DNA of 64,000 nt from Ceratotherium simum simum (GCF_000283155.1 NW_004454180.1:18298640-18362639), one strand, 5' to 3'. Shown: positions 22,980 through 32,944, counted from the stretch's first letter. A program made the numbers and translations. The notes: a model not told the origin generated them from the letters alone.

Positions 22980-24428
22980 AAATAAAAAGAACTTAAAAAG
23001 AATAGCAGATAACTCAGTGGTCACACATTACAGGAAATACAAAACCCGCAGACTTAATAAAGGAAAGCCACTAAACAAATAAATAGTAACAAGAAAAACA
23101 CCACCCAAAACCAAAATGATAAACAAAATAAAACCACAGCAGCAACAACAAACTTTGAAGGGTAGAGGGGTTTGCTACCAGAGTTGTTAAAATATTATTA
23201 TCTAAAATGTCCAGTTTTTAACAAAAAATTACGAAGATATGCAAGGAAATAGGAAAGTTGCCTATAAAAAACCACCCAACAGAAAATGTCCCTGAGGGGG
23301 CAAAGACTATTATAAATATGTTAACTAAACAAAATGATATCTAAAGAATTAAAGAGATTTTATCTCACCAAATAGAGAGTATCAATAAAGCTCAAGTAAT
23401 TAAAAAACCAAATAGAAATTCTACAGTTGAAAGAACAATAACTAAAATTCACTAGATGGGCTCAAAAACAGATTTGAGTTGGCAGAAGAAAGAATCAGTG
23501 AACTGGAAGACAGTTTAATATCTGTACTGGAATAGAGATTATCCAGTCTGAAGAGAAGAAAATAAAAAGAATGAAGAAAAATAACAGAGCCTAAGAGACC
23601 TATGGGACACTATCAAGGGTACCAAAACATACATAATGGGAGTCTAGAAGAAGAGAAAGAAGCAGAAAAAATATTCGAAGAAATAATGACCAAAAACTTA
23701 CCAAACGATAAAAAGTATTAATTTTCACACATCAACTCAAGGAGCTGTAAGTAGGATAACCTCTAAGATATCCACAACTAGATACATCGTAAACAAACTT
23801 GAAAAACTGAGGCAGAATCTTGAAAGCAGCAAGAGAAGTGACTCGTCACATACAAGGGATCCTCAATAAGATTAAGAGCTGGCTTCTCATCAGAAACCCG
23901 GTGGGATAACATATTAAAAGGGTTGGAAAAAAAAAGACTGTCAACCAAGAATGCTATATAGAATTCTATATAAGAAATGAAGAAGTTAGGTCACCTCCAT
24001 AAACAAGAAAAGAGAAAATTTGTCAGCAGACTGCTCTACAAGAAAGAGTAAAGGGAATCATTCAAGATGCAATGAACAGACGTTGGAAGGAATTCTAATT
24101 CACACAAGGAAATAAAGGAGTACCAGTGAGGTAACTGCAGACGTACTATGAAAGATAATACAAACATTTCTGTTTGTAACTCTGTTCTTCTACTATTTGT
24201 TTTAAAAGACTACTGTATAAAACTACAATTTTAAAACTGTGTTGATGGACTTATATACAAAGATGTAATTTATATGACAATAATAGCTCAGAGAGGAGGG
24301 AAAAGAAGAGCAATATATTAGAGCAAAGTATCTCCTATTAAAATTAAGTTAGTATTAATCTGACCTAGATTTTTAAGAAATAAGATGATAATAATAATCT
24401 TCATGACAACCACTAAGAAAATGAATTT

Positions 24429-24659
24429 TTTTTTGCGTGAGGAAGATCAGCCCTGAGCTAACATCCATGCCAATCCTCCTCTTTTTGCTGAGGAAGACTG
24501 GCCCTGAGCTAACATCTGTGTCCATCTTCCTCCACTCTATGTGGGACGCGGCCTCAGCATGGCCTGACAAGCGGTGCGTCGGTGCGTGCCCAGGATCCGA
24601 ACCCAGGCCACCAGCAGCGGAGCACACACACTTAACCACTATGCCACAGGGCCAGCCCC
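24429..24659 (-). mobile_element. ERE SINE, inverted, inside the L1M
   Basis: Plus-strand order is T run, 'gtgaggaagatcagccctga', 'gctaacatccatgccaatcc', 'gaggaagactggccctgagc', 'ggatccgaacccaggccacc' (antisense B box) and 'gccacagggccagcccc' (antisense 5' end). The host L1 reads 'aagaaaatgaatttt' before it (from 24415) and 'aagaaaataatttt' after it (from 24660), a near-perfect target duplication. Confidence 0.95.
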
Positions 24660-24693
24660 AAGAAAATAATTTTTAAAAATTATATATATGAGA

Positions 24694-24917
24694 GGGGCCA
24701 GCCTGGTGGTGTAGTGGTTAAGTTCACATGCTCCACTTCGACAGCCCAGGGTTTGAGGGTTCGGATCCCAGGCGCAGACCTACGCACCACTCAACAAGCC
24801 ATGCTGTGGCAGGCATCCCACATATAAAGTAGAGGAATCTTCCTCAGCCAATCCTCCTCAGCAAACAAGAGGAGGATTGGCAACGGATGTTAGCTCAGGG
24901 CTAATCTTCCTCAAAAA
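24694..24917 (+). mobile_element. ERE SINE, sense, with an internal rearrangement
   Basis: It starts 'ggggccagcctggtggtgta' (A-box side), has 'ggttcggatcccaggcgcag' (B box), then 'cacatataaagtagagga' and ends 'tgttagctcagggctaatct' followed by a (TA)n tail to about 24935. The usual central 'tgttagctcagggcc' copy is missing. In its place lies an extra inverted piece that makes a perfect 13-bp hairpin (24847-24859 with 24869-24881). It lies only 34 bp from the opposite-facing ERE. Confidence 0.95.
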
Positions 24918-24945
24918 TATATATATATATATTACATATATGAAA
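24918..24945 (+). repeat. (TA)n tail tract
   Basis: An alternating TA run forms the tail of the adjoining ERE, where a pure A tail is expected. It probably arose by microsatellite growth. Confidence 0.8.
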
Positions 24946-27330
24946 GTGAGACAGAATAAAGGAATTTTTAAAGTACACTAGGAACTATCTATTTAACATA
25001 AAAAAAAGGCAGCGATCAAGGAAGAGAGGAACAAAAAATAAGTGACATGTAGAAAAAAAGTAGCAAAATGGTAGAAGTAAAACCTAACTTATTAGTAATT
25101 AAATTAAATACAAATAGGTTAAAAGGACAAATCAAAACACAGAGATTGGCAGAATAGATTTAAAAAATTATCCAACTGTATACTGTCTACACAAGACACT
25201 TCATATTCAAAAACACTAATAGGTTGAAAAGATATATCATGTAAACAGCAATCATAAGAAAGTTGGAAATGGCTATACTAGTACCAGACAAAATAAATTA
25301 CAAGACAAAAATCATTACTATAAACAAAGAAGGACATTTTATAATGATAAGAGGGTCAATCTATCAATGAATGATAAACATATATGCATCTAACAACAAA
25401 GCCCCAATACACAAAGCAAAACTTACAGAAATGAAGGGAAAAACAGATAACAATAATAACTGAAGACTTCAATATCCCATTTTCAATAACAGATATAAGA
25501 ACTAGGCAGATCAGCAAGAAAGTGGAAGACTTAAACAACACTACAAACCAACTAGACCTAACACTACAGAACGTTTCACCCCAACAGTAGGATACACATT
25601 CTTCTCAAGCTTACACAGAAAATTCTCCAGGACAGACCATATTCTAGGCCATAAAATAAGCCTTAACAAACTTAAAATAATTAAAATCACACAAAGTAGG
25701 TTGTCTAACAACAGAAAGAAATTAGAAATCAATAACAGAAGAAAATTTGGGAAATTCACAAATATGTGAAAATTAAATAAAACATTCTTAAATAACCAAG
25801 GAGTCACAGAAGAAATCACAAGATTAGAAATACTTGGAGATGATTAAAAATGAAACACAACATAACAAAACTTATGAAGTACAGCAAAAGCAGTGCTTAG
25901 AGGAAAATTTATAGCTTTAAATGTCTATATTAAAAAAGAAGATCTCAAATCAATAATGTAACTTTACACCTGATATCTTGTAAAAAGAAAACTAAACCCA
26001 AAGCTAGCAGAAGAAAGGAAAGAACAAAGATTAGAGCAGAGATAAATAAAATAGAGAATGGAAGAATAATAGAGAAAAATAAACGAAAGCAAAAGTTGGT
26101 TCTTTGAAAAGATCAACAAAATTGACAAACCTTTAGCTAGGGTGACCAAGAAAAAAAGAGAGGAGACTCAAATTACTAAAGTCAGAAATGAAAGAGGGAA
26201 AATTATTAGCAACCTTACAGAAATAAAAAGGACTATAAGAGAATACTATGAACAATTGTGTCCCAACTTTAGATAACTTGGATGAAATGGACAAATTCCT
26301 GAATAAATACAACTACTGAAACTGACTTGAGAAAAAATAGAAAATCTGAACAGATCTATAACAAGTAAAGAGACTGAATTAGTAATCAAGAAATTTCCCA
26401 GTAAGAAAAGCACAGGACCAGATGGCTTCTCTGGTGAATGGTACCAAATGTTTAGAGAAGAATTAACACCAACCCTTAACAAAAAAATTAAAGAAGGGAA
26501 ACTTTGCACTCATTCTATGAAGCCAGTATTATCCCAATATCAAAACCAGACAAAGACTTCACAAGAAAACAAAACTACACATCAACATCTCTTATGACTA
26601 TAGATGCAAAAGCTCTCAACAAAATACACAGACAGTATATCTTCCTTGGAGAAATGTCTATTCCCACTAGCACATGGATAGACAGATCAATAGGATGGAA
26701 TTTGAGAATCCAGAAATGAGCCAAGTATATACGGAAATGGCAATTAAAACAAGACAGTTTCAACTGAATGGGAATGAATCCACACATGGCTGGGACAGGA
26801 CAGCCATCTGGAAAAAAATAAAGCTGAAACTATCATTCCTCATTAAAAACTAAATTCCAACTGATCACAGACTTAAGCATATAACGTGAAACCATGCGTA
26901 AAGTGCTCTGCTCATGAATGAGAAAAAGACAACCCAACAGAGAGAGCTGAAGGACACGAAGAGATTACGAATAAATTCAAATGGCTAATAAATCTAGGAA
27001 AAGACTCAAAACTACAGTGTTAATTCCACAAAGGTGAACTGAAGTGGGACACCAATGATCACATGTCGCACTGGAAAGGGAGCGAAGCAAGCACTTCCTG
27101 CCCGGCCCAGGGCAGACAGAGTGCCTCAGAATCTGTCCTGCACCACGTGGCCATCTGCCCAACCAACCAGGTCCCAGTGCAGCCATGCCACGGCCAGGAG
27201 TAATCCTCCAGGTACCCTGGCGGCATGAGGGTGCAACCATAAGGATGCTTGTTCCAGCCCTGGGTGTCACAGCAGAAGATGGGAGAATATCCAAATACCG
27301 ATCAAGCCAATATTGGTTAATAAATGATGG

Positions 27331-27394
27331 TACAAACACAGAAGGTTAAAAGTAACAGATAATAAAGGATATAGTACCTATACAATAACGACAG
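27331..27394. other. Short unassigned spacer
   Basis: A/T-rich spacer between the L1M end and a MIR. Nothing recognised. Confidence 0.4.
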
Positions 27395-27595
27395 CAATCA
27401 TCACAAGTTTTGGCACCTAAACCCTGCTGGGCACTGGCTAAACCCCTTCTCATGGATTATCTTGTCTAATCCTCAAAGGACCCTGGGAGTTTCTACTGTC
27501 ACCTCCAATCACCGATAAGAAACCGCTCCACTTCACAGGCTTGCAGCACGAAGTAACTCTGTGCACAAGACGCAGAAAGGTGGCAAAGACAGACT
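27395..27595 (-). mobile_element. MIR SINE, inverted
   Basis: The plus strand shows antisense MIR: 'ctgctgggcactggctaaac', 'atcttgtctaatcctcaaag', 'cacctccaatcaccgataag' and then 'ttgcagcacgaagtaactct'. These correspond to the antisense of the MIR core and its tRNA-side half. It is old and diverged. Confidence 0.75.
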
Positions 27596-27778
27596 CACGA
27601 GTGAGCAAAGCAAGGTGAGACCGACTGTACACTGCCACCCCCGGTCACACACAGACTGAGCTCGTTACAGTCGCTGGAAGCTACACAGGAAACAGATCAG
27701 TGCAGAGACAGAGTGAGCTTGTGTCTGAACCGTTTTAACAAATTTAGCCATTTCCTTTTCAATAAAAAAAAACTAGTT

Positions 27779-28022
27779 GGGCCGGGCCGGTGGCGCAGGC
27801 GGTTAAGTGCGCGCGCTCCGCTGCAGCGGCCCGGGGTTCGGCGGTTCAGATCCCCGGCGCGCACCGACGCACCGCTTGGCCGGCCACGCTGTGGCGGCGT
27901 CCCATATAAAGTGGAGGAAGATGGGCACAGATGTTAGCCCAGGGCCAGTCTTCCTCAGCAAAAGAAGAGGAGGATTGGCAGATGTTAGCGCAGGGCTGAT
28001 CTCCTCACACACACACAAAAAA
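27779..28022 (+). mobile_element. Young-looking, CpG-rich ERE SINE
   Basis: It starts 'gggccgggccggtggcgcag', keeps A-box and B-box sequence ('ggttcagatccccggcgcgc'), and ends with two 'gatgttag' blocks and a (CA)n/A tail. About 20 CpG sites survive in its first 130 bp. Methylated CpG decays fast, so this copy is probably much younger than the others in the window. Flanks 'aactagtt' (ending 27778) and 'aaccagtt' (28023-28030) form the target duplication with one mismatch. Confidence 0.96.
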
Positions 28023-28030
28023 AACCAGTT

Positions 28031-28735
28031 ATATTTTTTTTAAAAAGGTAAAACAAAATAACTCACCTTGGAAATTCTGTGATACATGAGAGTCTCTAGA
28101 ATGTTAGCAATTTCATAAATTATATAACTTAAAATATCTGTTGCATGAAAAGAGATGCAGCTGTATTTACATTTCCCCGCACGCCCCACCCCCACGCATT
28201 TCAAACAGCTTGAAGATGGAGTCGTTATGTCCTATTTCTTGAACATCTTCCATCCACCATCTTTCCAGTGGGTACCACTGGACGATGTCTGATTTCTTCA
28301 ATATAAAGAGCAAGGATTTTGTAACATCAACACAAACATTCGTATTTTATAGTTACAGTTTTGCAGAATTAATATTAAATATATTAAAGCAACATAAACC
28401 ACTGTAGTGGTTATCATAAAAATGCACGTCATTGCCAACTATCATTTCTTCCATAAATTAATGTCTTCATTTTTTCTAAGCTTCTCCTTTTCAAGGAAAG
28501 AATTTATGGAAAGAATTAAGTGAGCAATCCTATCACCAGACACTGCTTATTTCCCGTGCCCCTATAAAAAAGGACGTTTTTCAATACATTGTTTTATCTA
28601 ATTGAGACGCTCAAACTCATAAATCATGGTTGTCTCAGGCTTTTCTTTGAGGCTTTTTTATTTTCACAGCCAGAAGCCCTAAACTAATCAATCATGGACT
28701 AATGTCATGGGTAATTACCACGGGGTTGACTTGCC
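28031..28735. promoter_or_regulatory. Candidate conserved non-coding / enhancer-like block
   Basis: This A/T-rich interval holds no recognisable repeat. It clusters homeodomain-like words: 'atcaatca' at 28687-28694 (reverse complement TGATTGAT, a PBX-HOX-like site) and 'taattacc' at 28712-28719, with 'cataaatcatgg' near 28618. Such texture is typical of developmental enhancers, but conservation and activity are untested. This is inference only. Confidence 0.25.
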
Positions 28736-29006
28736 TTTCTGTCTCTCGAGCTGCAGGTGTGCGCTCCGCCTGGTATTTTAAAGCACTCTGGCCTTAACAA
28801 CCAAAGGGCGCCCGGGAAGCGCTCTCTCGGTCATTATCACAAAAACACGCATGAATGTAAACACACGAGGGACACCCAGGAAACATGCACACACACGCGC
28901 TCCCGTGACCAGAGGCTCCCTGCAGCCCCATCCTCATGACTCTAAGCTTCCAGCAATCTTAAGCAGTTGGATTTGGAGAATAATGTGAACTGACGAAAAG
29001 AACAAT
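28736..29006. other. Unassigned unique sequence
   Basis: Includes a short CA-rich patch near 28845-28900. No gene or repeat family recognised. Confidence 0.4.
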
Positions 29007-29276
29007 GGGGGCCGACACTCCTGGGCACACGGATGGGGGCTGACATCCCCGGGCACACGGGTGGGGTCTGGATCCCCGGGCACACGGATGGGGGCTGACA
29101 CCCCCGGGCACACGGATGGGGGCTGGATCCCCGGGGCACACGCATGGGGGCTGACATCCCCGGGCACATGGGTGGGGGCTGACACCCCCGGGCACATGGA
29201 TGGGGGCTGACACTCCTGGGCACACGGGTGGGGGCTGACATCCCTGGGCACATGGGTGGGGGCTGACACCCCTGGG
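29007..29276 (+). repeat. 28-bp minisatellite, about 10 copies
   Basis: The unit reads approximately 'ggggctgacatccccgggca' followed by 'cacggatg', repeated about ten times with 27-28 bp spacing. Variants alternate between 'gacatcccc', 'gacacccc', 'gacactcct' and 'ggatcccc'. The array is G/C-rich with strand-asymmetric G runs. Its minus strand has no stop codon in any frame. Because 28 is not a multiple of three, it produces three overlapping Pro/Cys-rich open frames that are artefacts. Confidence 0.97.
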
Positions 29277-29587
29277 CTCTCCTTCCTTGCCCATGAAAAT
29301 GGTAGCACAAGATGCCTCCTATCAAATCTTCCAGCACTGTGTTCTACTTTCTTTAAACTTTCTTTCCCAATGCATAACTCAGGGAATCCCTCTATTTCTG
29401 CCCATAACATCTCTGTAAGGCTGGGTGGACCTTGGGATGAGGAAGCAGGAGGGAGAGAGGGGATGCCAGCCAGAGAAAATACCCTCCCTGCTCATCTGCA
29501 GGCAATTTCTCATGGACAAAACACCCTTTTGGAGATCTGCTTGTGAAGAATTTTCCAACAGAACAACCAAGTTAACAGAGATCAAGT

Positions 29588-29618
<31 letters not shown>

Positions 29619-29769
29619 TATACATATCCCTCCTCTCCTCTCCCTCTCTTTCACTTTAATTTTGTATTTTCCCTTTTCGTTTTGGGGGGGACAGGAAGTT
29701 GTAATGGACCCCTTTTCAGTTTCCTGTCCACTTCTCTTTCTACCCTTCTAGAGGGATCTCTCCTTTATC
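29277..29769. other. Unassigned sequence with a (TC)n microsatellite
   Basis: A (TC)n run at 29588-29611 passes into a short CA run. The following pyrimidine-rich text (about 29620-29665) is low complexity. No gene is recognised. Confidence 0.5.
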
Positions 29770-29990
29770 TAGTGGTTCTCAATGGGTACAGAGGATTTTG
29801 CCCCCTGGGGACATCTGGCAATGCTGGGAGACATTTCTGATTGGAGGCGGGGGGGGGGGGGGGGGGGTGCCCTTGGAATCTAGTGGGTGGAGGCAGGAAT
29901 GCTGCTAAACGGCTTCACTGCCCAGGACGGCCGCCGCCACGATGAATTGCTGGGCCCCACATGTCCACAGCGTGAGGTTGTGGGACTCTG
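29770..29990 (+). mobile_element. MER20 DNA transposon (hAT-Charlie type)
   Basis: It follows the MER20 consensus: 'tagtggttctcaatgggtac', 'gattttgccccctggggaca', 'tctggcaatgctgggagaca', 'tctagtgggtggaggcagga', 'atgctgctaaacggc', 'ccaggacggccgccgcc' and a degraded 'gaggttgtgggactctg' end. MER20 copies are non-autonomous and long dead. A 19-G homopolymer has grown inside it at 29849-29867. Confidence 0.9.
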
Positions 29991-30139
29991 CTTGACCCCA
30001 CGGTAACTTCTTTTTTCCTGCACGTTCTTAGAGTCAGCAAGCCAGAGAGCTGAAACAAAATTTAGATATAATCTCGTCCAGCCATCGACTCCTTGCCCAT
30101 CCTTCTCCCAATTCACATACTGAGCCTCCGGAAGGTTCT
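29991..30139. other. Short unassigned spacer
   Basis: Unique sequence between MER20 and a MIR. Nothing recognised. Confidence 0.4.
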
Positions 30140-30335
30140 GGTGTGCTGGGAAAGCCCAGCCTTCAGTCAGACAGATGCACACACAAGTCCGGCCTCTGCA
30201 CTGACTAGCTCTGAACCGGGGGCGAGAGAAACGGCTTCTCGGCATCTCCGTCTCCCTAAATGCAAAACGGCAACAAGGAGGCCTCACTCCTGGGCTGCTG
30301 TGATGAGTCGACGAGATTCACACAAAACTTCTCAG
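30140..30335 (+). mobile_element. MIR SINE
   Basis: It reads 'cctctgcactgactagctct', 'ttctcggcatctccgtctcc', 'ctaaatgcaaaacggcaaca' and 'gctgctgtgatgagtcgacg', which align in order with the MIR consensus from the Cys-Cys-Ala-like 'gccacttactagctgtg' part through 'cagtttcctcatctgtaaaatggg' and 'gttgtgaggattaa'. Diverged and inert. Confidence 0.7.
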
Positions 30336-30434
30336 ATTGTGCTCTACATTCCTTCCACAGAAGTCCATAAACGCTTATTCTTTTTCTCCATCTGTTCCCC
30401 TCTTTCTAATTTTTCCTCCTCTTCCAACTCAAAG

Positions 30435-30553
30435 GGGAGATGCCCTTGATGCCGGTGAGGCCCGTGGACCACCGTGAACGCCTTCTCGGCCAGGGCCACG
30501 GCTCCTTCCTCGGTGGGATGCCCAGGGCTCGCCAGCACCAGCATCAGCACCAG
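30435..30553 (+). other. Candidate coding exon (best exon-like signal in the window)
   Basis: A long pyrimidine tract (about 30376-30426) with a branch-point-like 'ttctaatt' leads to 'aactcaaag', a possible acceptor ending at 30434. A 119-bp segment follows with one frame open (ATG at 30440, 38 codons in frame to 30553) and then 'cag|gtatgt', a good donor. The segment has about eight CpG and strongly G/C-ending third positions. The plus-strand peptide ends in a Gln/His repeat and matches no family I know. The minus strand is also open: reading from 30564, after a 'gccccag' acceptor, it gives a Leu/Ala/Glu-rich 72-residue tail with a stop at 30344. The strand is therefore unresolved. It could be a real exon, a pseudogene exon or chance. 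Confidence 0.22.
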
Positions 30554-32279
30554 GTATGTGTGACCTGGGGCCCCCAAGCAGAGAGAGGTCACCGCTGAGA
30601 AGGGAAGGGAAGGGCAGGGCAGGACCAACGCATACAGCCTCGCTTTCCTTCTCTGTGACTCTATTTGTTTCTCATAACGATCTGGCTCCTCAGAGAGTGA
30701 CACCATTGCAGACGCTGTCATCGTCAGTGTATTGTGGAGTGCCAGCCCCTCTCTGGGTATAAGATATGTCGGGACACTGTCGCTGGCTGGAGAGAGACCC
30801 AGCTGCCCAGACATTTGACCTACTGGAGAAATCATGTGCCCTTATAGAAGGGCAAGGAGGACTTCGTGGTCTCACCTTCCTGTGGTTTCTCATCATAATA
30901 AAAATGCAAGCATGAAAGGGAAGTTCAGGGAGACAGAAACACAGGCTGGATGGGGCAGGAGACATGGAAAGTGGTAAAAGGGCCCGGGACACACCCACTC
31001 AAACACACGACTCCAAACCTGCAAACCCTTCCCAGCTGGCTCTGTCCTTAGTTTAGCTACTACACCACAGTAAAGTTCACAGCCATGTTTCCAAAGAGAC
31101 TCATTATTTATGCAAACAAGCCATTCTTGCACGTGCACTGGCTTGCAGACAGCAAGGAGCTCATAATGGGCCACAGCCCTATTTAAAATATTTACCAAAG
31201 CAGACGCCAAGTCTAACACCACGTAAAAGTCAAGGAGAGGAAAGCCCTGGAAAACCTCCATCCTGGAGGGTAAAGTTTTGCATAAATCGGGGTGTCAGAC
31301 CCAGGCAGCCAGTGAGGTGTCTCCCGGATCTCGGCACTCCAGCGGCCAGGAGGCCCCTACAGAGGAAGCTGGAGCAGACCCCATCCGCTCACTTTCCTCC
31401 TCCCATTATTTTTATGTGTAAAGAATTTAAAGCATGAGCGAGTTTACATAAGCTGGACACTGACATCTGTCTACTGAATACAGACGCAGCAGGAGGCTCA
31501 GCAGTCCCGGGGCTCCGGGCAGCTCTGCTCCCCCCAAGCGAGAGCCCTGAGGATGCTGTGAACACAGGAACCGGCCAAGACGGAGATTTGCAGGGCGGGG
31601 TGTGGGCCACGGCCTGAGAGGCTTCAAGTTATCCTCTCTCCAAGCTTCTTCTGGACTAACTCACCCCCAGGCCTTGTGCTAAAAGGAGAAGTGAAAGAGG
31701 AAAGACTGGAGAATGTCCCTAGGGCAGTGTTCAAGAGGGAAAAACAACAGCCAGGCACCTGGGGTGGATAAATTCTCCTCGGTGAGCACAGAAACAGGTG
31801 CCTGGACCAAACCACACTGGCTGCCCCCTACTCGGGAAGGAGAGAAGGAGCCGCAAAGATCAGAGGGCCAACAGGCAGACTGGGAAGCCCGTCAGGGTCG
31901 AGGGCCCCCAAGGGTCCAGGGAGCGGCCGTGCACAGAAGACTGGGCAAAGACGGCCTCTGAGAAGACACCAGAACTCCAGGACGGCTGCTGTTTGTCCAA
32001 ACCCCCTGGAGCCTTCTTACCTGTGGGCAGGTGGACTGTGGCCAGGTCCTAAGGAGGTGGCCTGGGGCTGCTCTGCCACGGTGTCCTGAACGACAAGCGC
32101 ACATACAGGACAAACTACCGCGGACGGGCTGCGAGAGGAGTTAGTTCTTTCGGTTTAACTGAAGGGGAAGCGGGTGAAGCTGTGCCGTGGAAAACCGTTC
32201 CAGCACTCAACAGTCCACTTGTGGATCCAGGCTGTGAGCTGCCCGCGAACCAACAGTTACCTACATTTAAAACCTGTGA
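30554..32279. other. Unassigned unique sequence
   Basis: No repeat family recognised. The interval 31020-31200 is A/T-rich and conserved-looking ('gactcattatttatgcaaac', an octamer-like ATGCAAA). On the minus strand a perfect donor context (ACAG|GTAAGA) ends at 32021, but the reading frame that would join it to the exon-like segment at 30344-30564 hits a stop 30 bp upstream. No gene model is supported. Confidence 0.4.
32269..32279 (+). repeat. Target-site duplication, left copy, of a truncated ERE
   Basis: 'aaaacctgtga' pairs with 'aaaacctgcga' at 32432-32442, with one mismatch. Confidence 0.85.
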
Positions 32280-32431
32280 CAGCAGCCATGCTGTGGCAGC
32301 GTCCCACATACAAAGTAGAGGAAGACTGGCACAGACGTTAGCTCAGGGACCATCTTCTTCAAGCAAAAAGAGGAAGATCGGCAACAGATGTTAGCTCAGG
32401 GCCAATCTTCCTCACCAAATAAAAAAAAAAA
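32280..32431 (+). mobile_element. 5'-truncated ERE SINE
   Basis: It begins inside the element at 'cagcagccatgctgtggcag', so the tRNA-like A and B boxes are absent and it could not be transcribed by RNA polymerase III. It continues with 'cccacatacaaagtagagga', 'acgttagctcagggacc' and 'gatgttagctcagggccaat', and ends with an A tail. Near-perfect target duplications on both sides show that the truncation occurred at insertion. Confidence 0.95.
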
Positions 32432-32442
32432 AAAACCTGCGA

Positions 32443-32689
32443 TGGCTTTCACCCATCAGAGGGCAAAGGTCACCAGGCTAGATCATACAAAGACCAGGCC
32501 AGGCTGAGGGAGGGTGGCACGTGGTGATGGCTGTGTAGCTGTGCCAACTCCACACAGGACAAGGACTGATATCCACAAAGGCACACACTTGTGACCCAAC
32601 AAGTCCACCACTAGGAAATTTATCCTACAAAATGACTCACATGTGTGAAATGATGTGTGTACAGTCACTGACTGAAACACTGGGTTTTT
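32443..32689. other. Unassigned unique sequence
   Basis: A/T-moderate DNA between the truncated ERE and the inverted L1. It may be an L1 3' UTR extension ('gacaaggactgatatccaca', 'tttatcctacaaaatgactc'), but I cannot assign it with confidence. Confidence 0.35.
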
Positions 32690-32839
32690 GTTTTTGTTTG
32701 CATTTTCATTGACTTGTATTCTGTCTTGGTGCACAGATCTATGAATTTTAACACACAAACATGTTCATGTCACCACAACCACAATCAATATATAGAACAG
32801 TTTCATCACCCAAAAAACTCCTAGGCTCTCCTTCTACAG

Positions 32840-32886
<47 letters not shown>

Positions 32887-32944
32887 TTTCTCCATCGCTA
32901 TCGTTTTGTCCTTTTGAGAAAAATGGAATCACACAGAACTTAAC
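32690..32944 (-). mobile_element. Inverted L1M 3' end, left part, with (CA)n
   Basis: Antisense L1 3' UTR text: 'ttttaacacacaaacatgtt', 'caccacaaccacaatcaata', 'tatagaacagtttcatcacc' and 'aaaatggaatcacacagaac'. A pure (CA)n has grown at 32841-32883. It is cut by a retroviral LTR at 32945 and resumes at 33488. Confidence 0.88.
32841..32883 (+). repeat. (CA)n microsatellite
   Basis: About 21 uninterrupted CA units within the L1 3' end. Likely length-polymorphic. Confidence 0.97.

Larger units (their letters stand above)
21880..27330 (+). mobile_element. Near-full-length, dead L1M LINE (interrupted)
   Basis: The element can be followed from 5' UTR-like text (about 21895-22030, 'gaacttgctcttcctctaaa') through an ORF1 region (about 23220-24050, with 'tgtcaaccaagaatgctata' at 23940-23959), the inter-ORF spacer (about 24140-25190), the ORF2 endonuclease/RT part (about 25260-26640, with 'tacacattcttctcaagctt' and 'attgacaaacctttagctag') and shortened ORF2 3' pieces to about 27330. 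The longest open stretch is about 120 codons, so both ORFs are destroyed. It is interrupted by a younger L1 tail (22741-22979) and two EREs (24429-24659 and 24694-24917). Confidence 0.82.

Noticed and set aside
24429..24659. tRNA gene on the basis of B-box-like 'ggttcggatcc'
   Set aside because: It is the tRNA-derived head of an ERE SINE. No cloverleaf or anticodon arm is preserved at any of the eight ERE loci.
28934..29410. Three overlapping Pro/Cys-rich minus-strand frames
   Set aside because: They are produced by a 28-bp minisatellite with no antisense stop codon. All three frames being open is the giveaway.
30344..32021. Two-exon minus-strand gene joining a donor at 32021 (ACAG|GTAAGA) to the acceptor at 30565
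   Set aside because: In the frame needed by the downstream exon, the upstream piece has a stop about 30 bp before the donor and no ATG after it, so the join is not coding.
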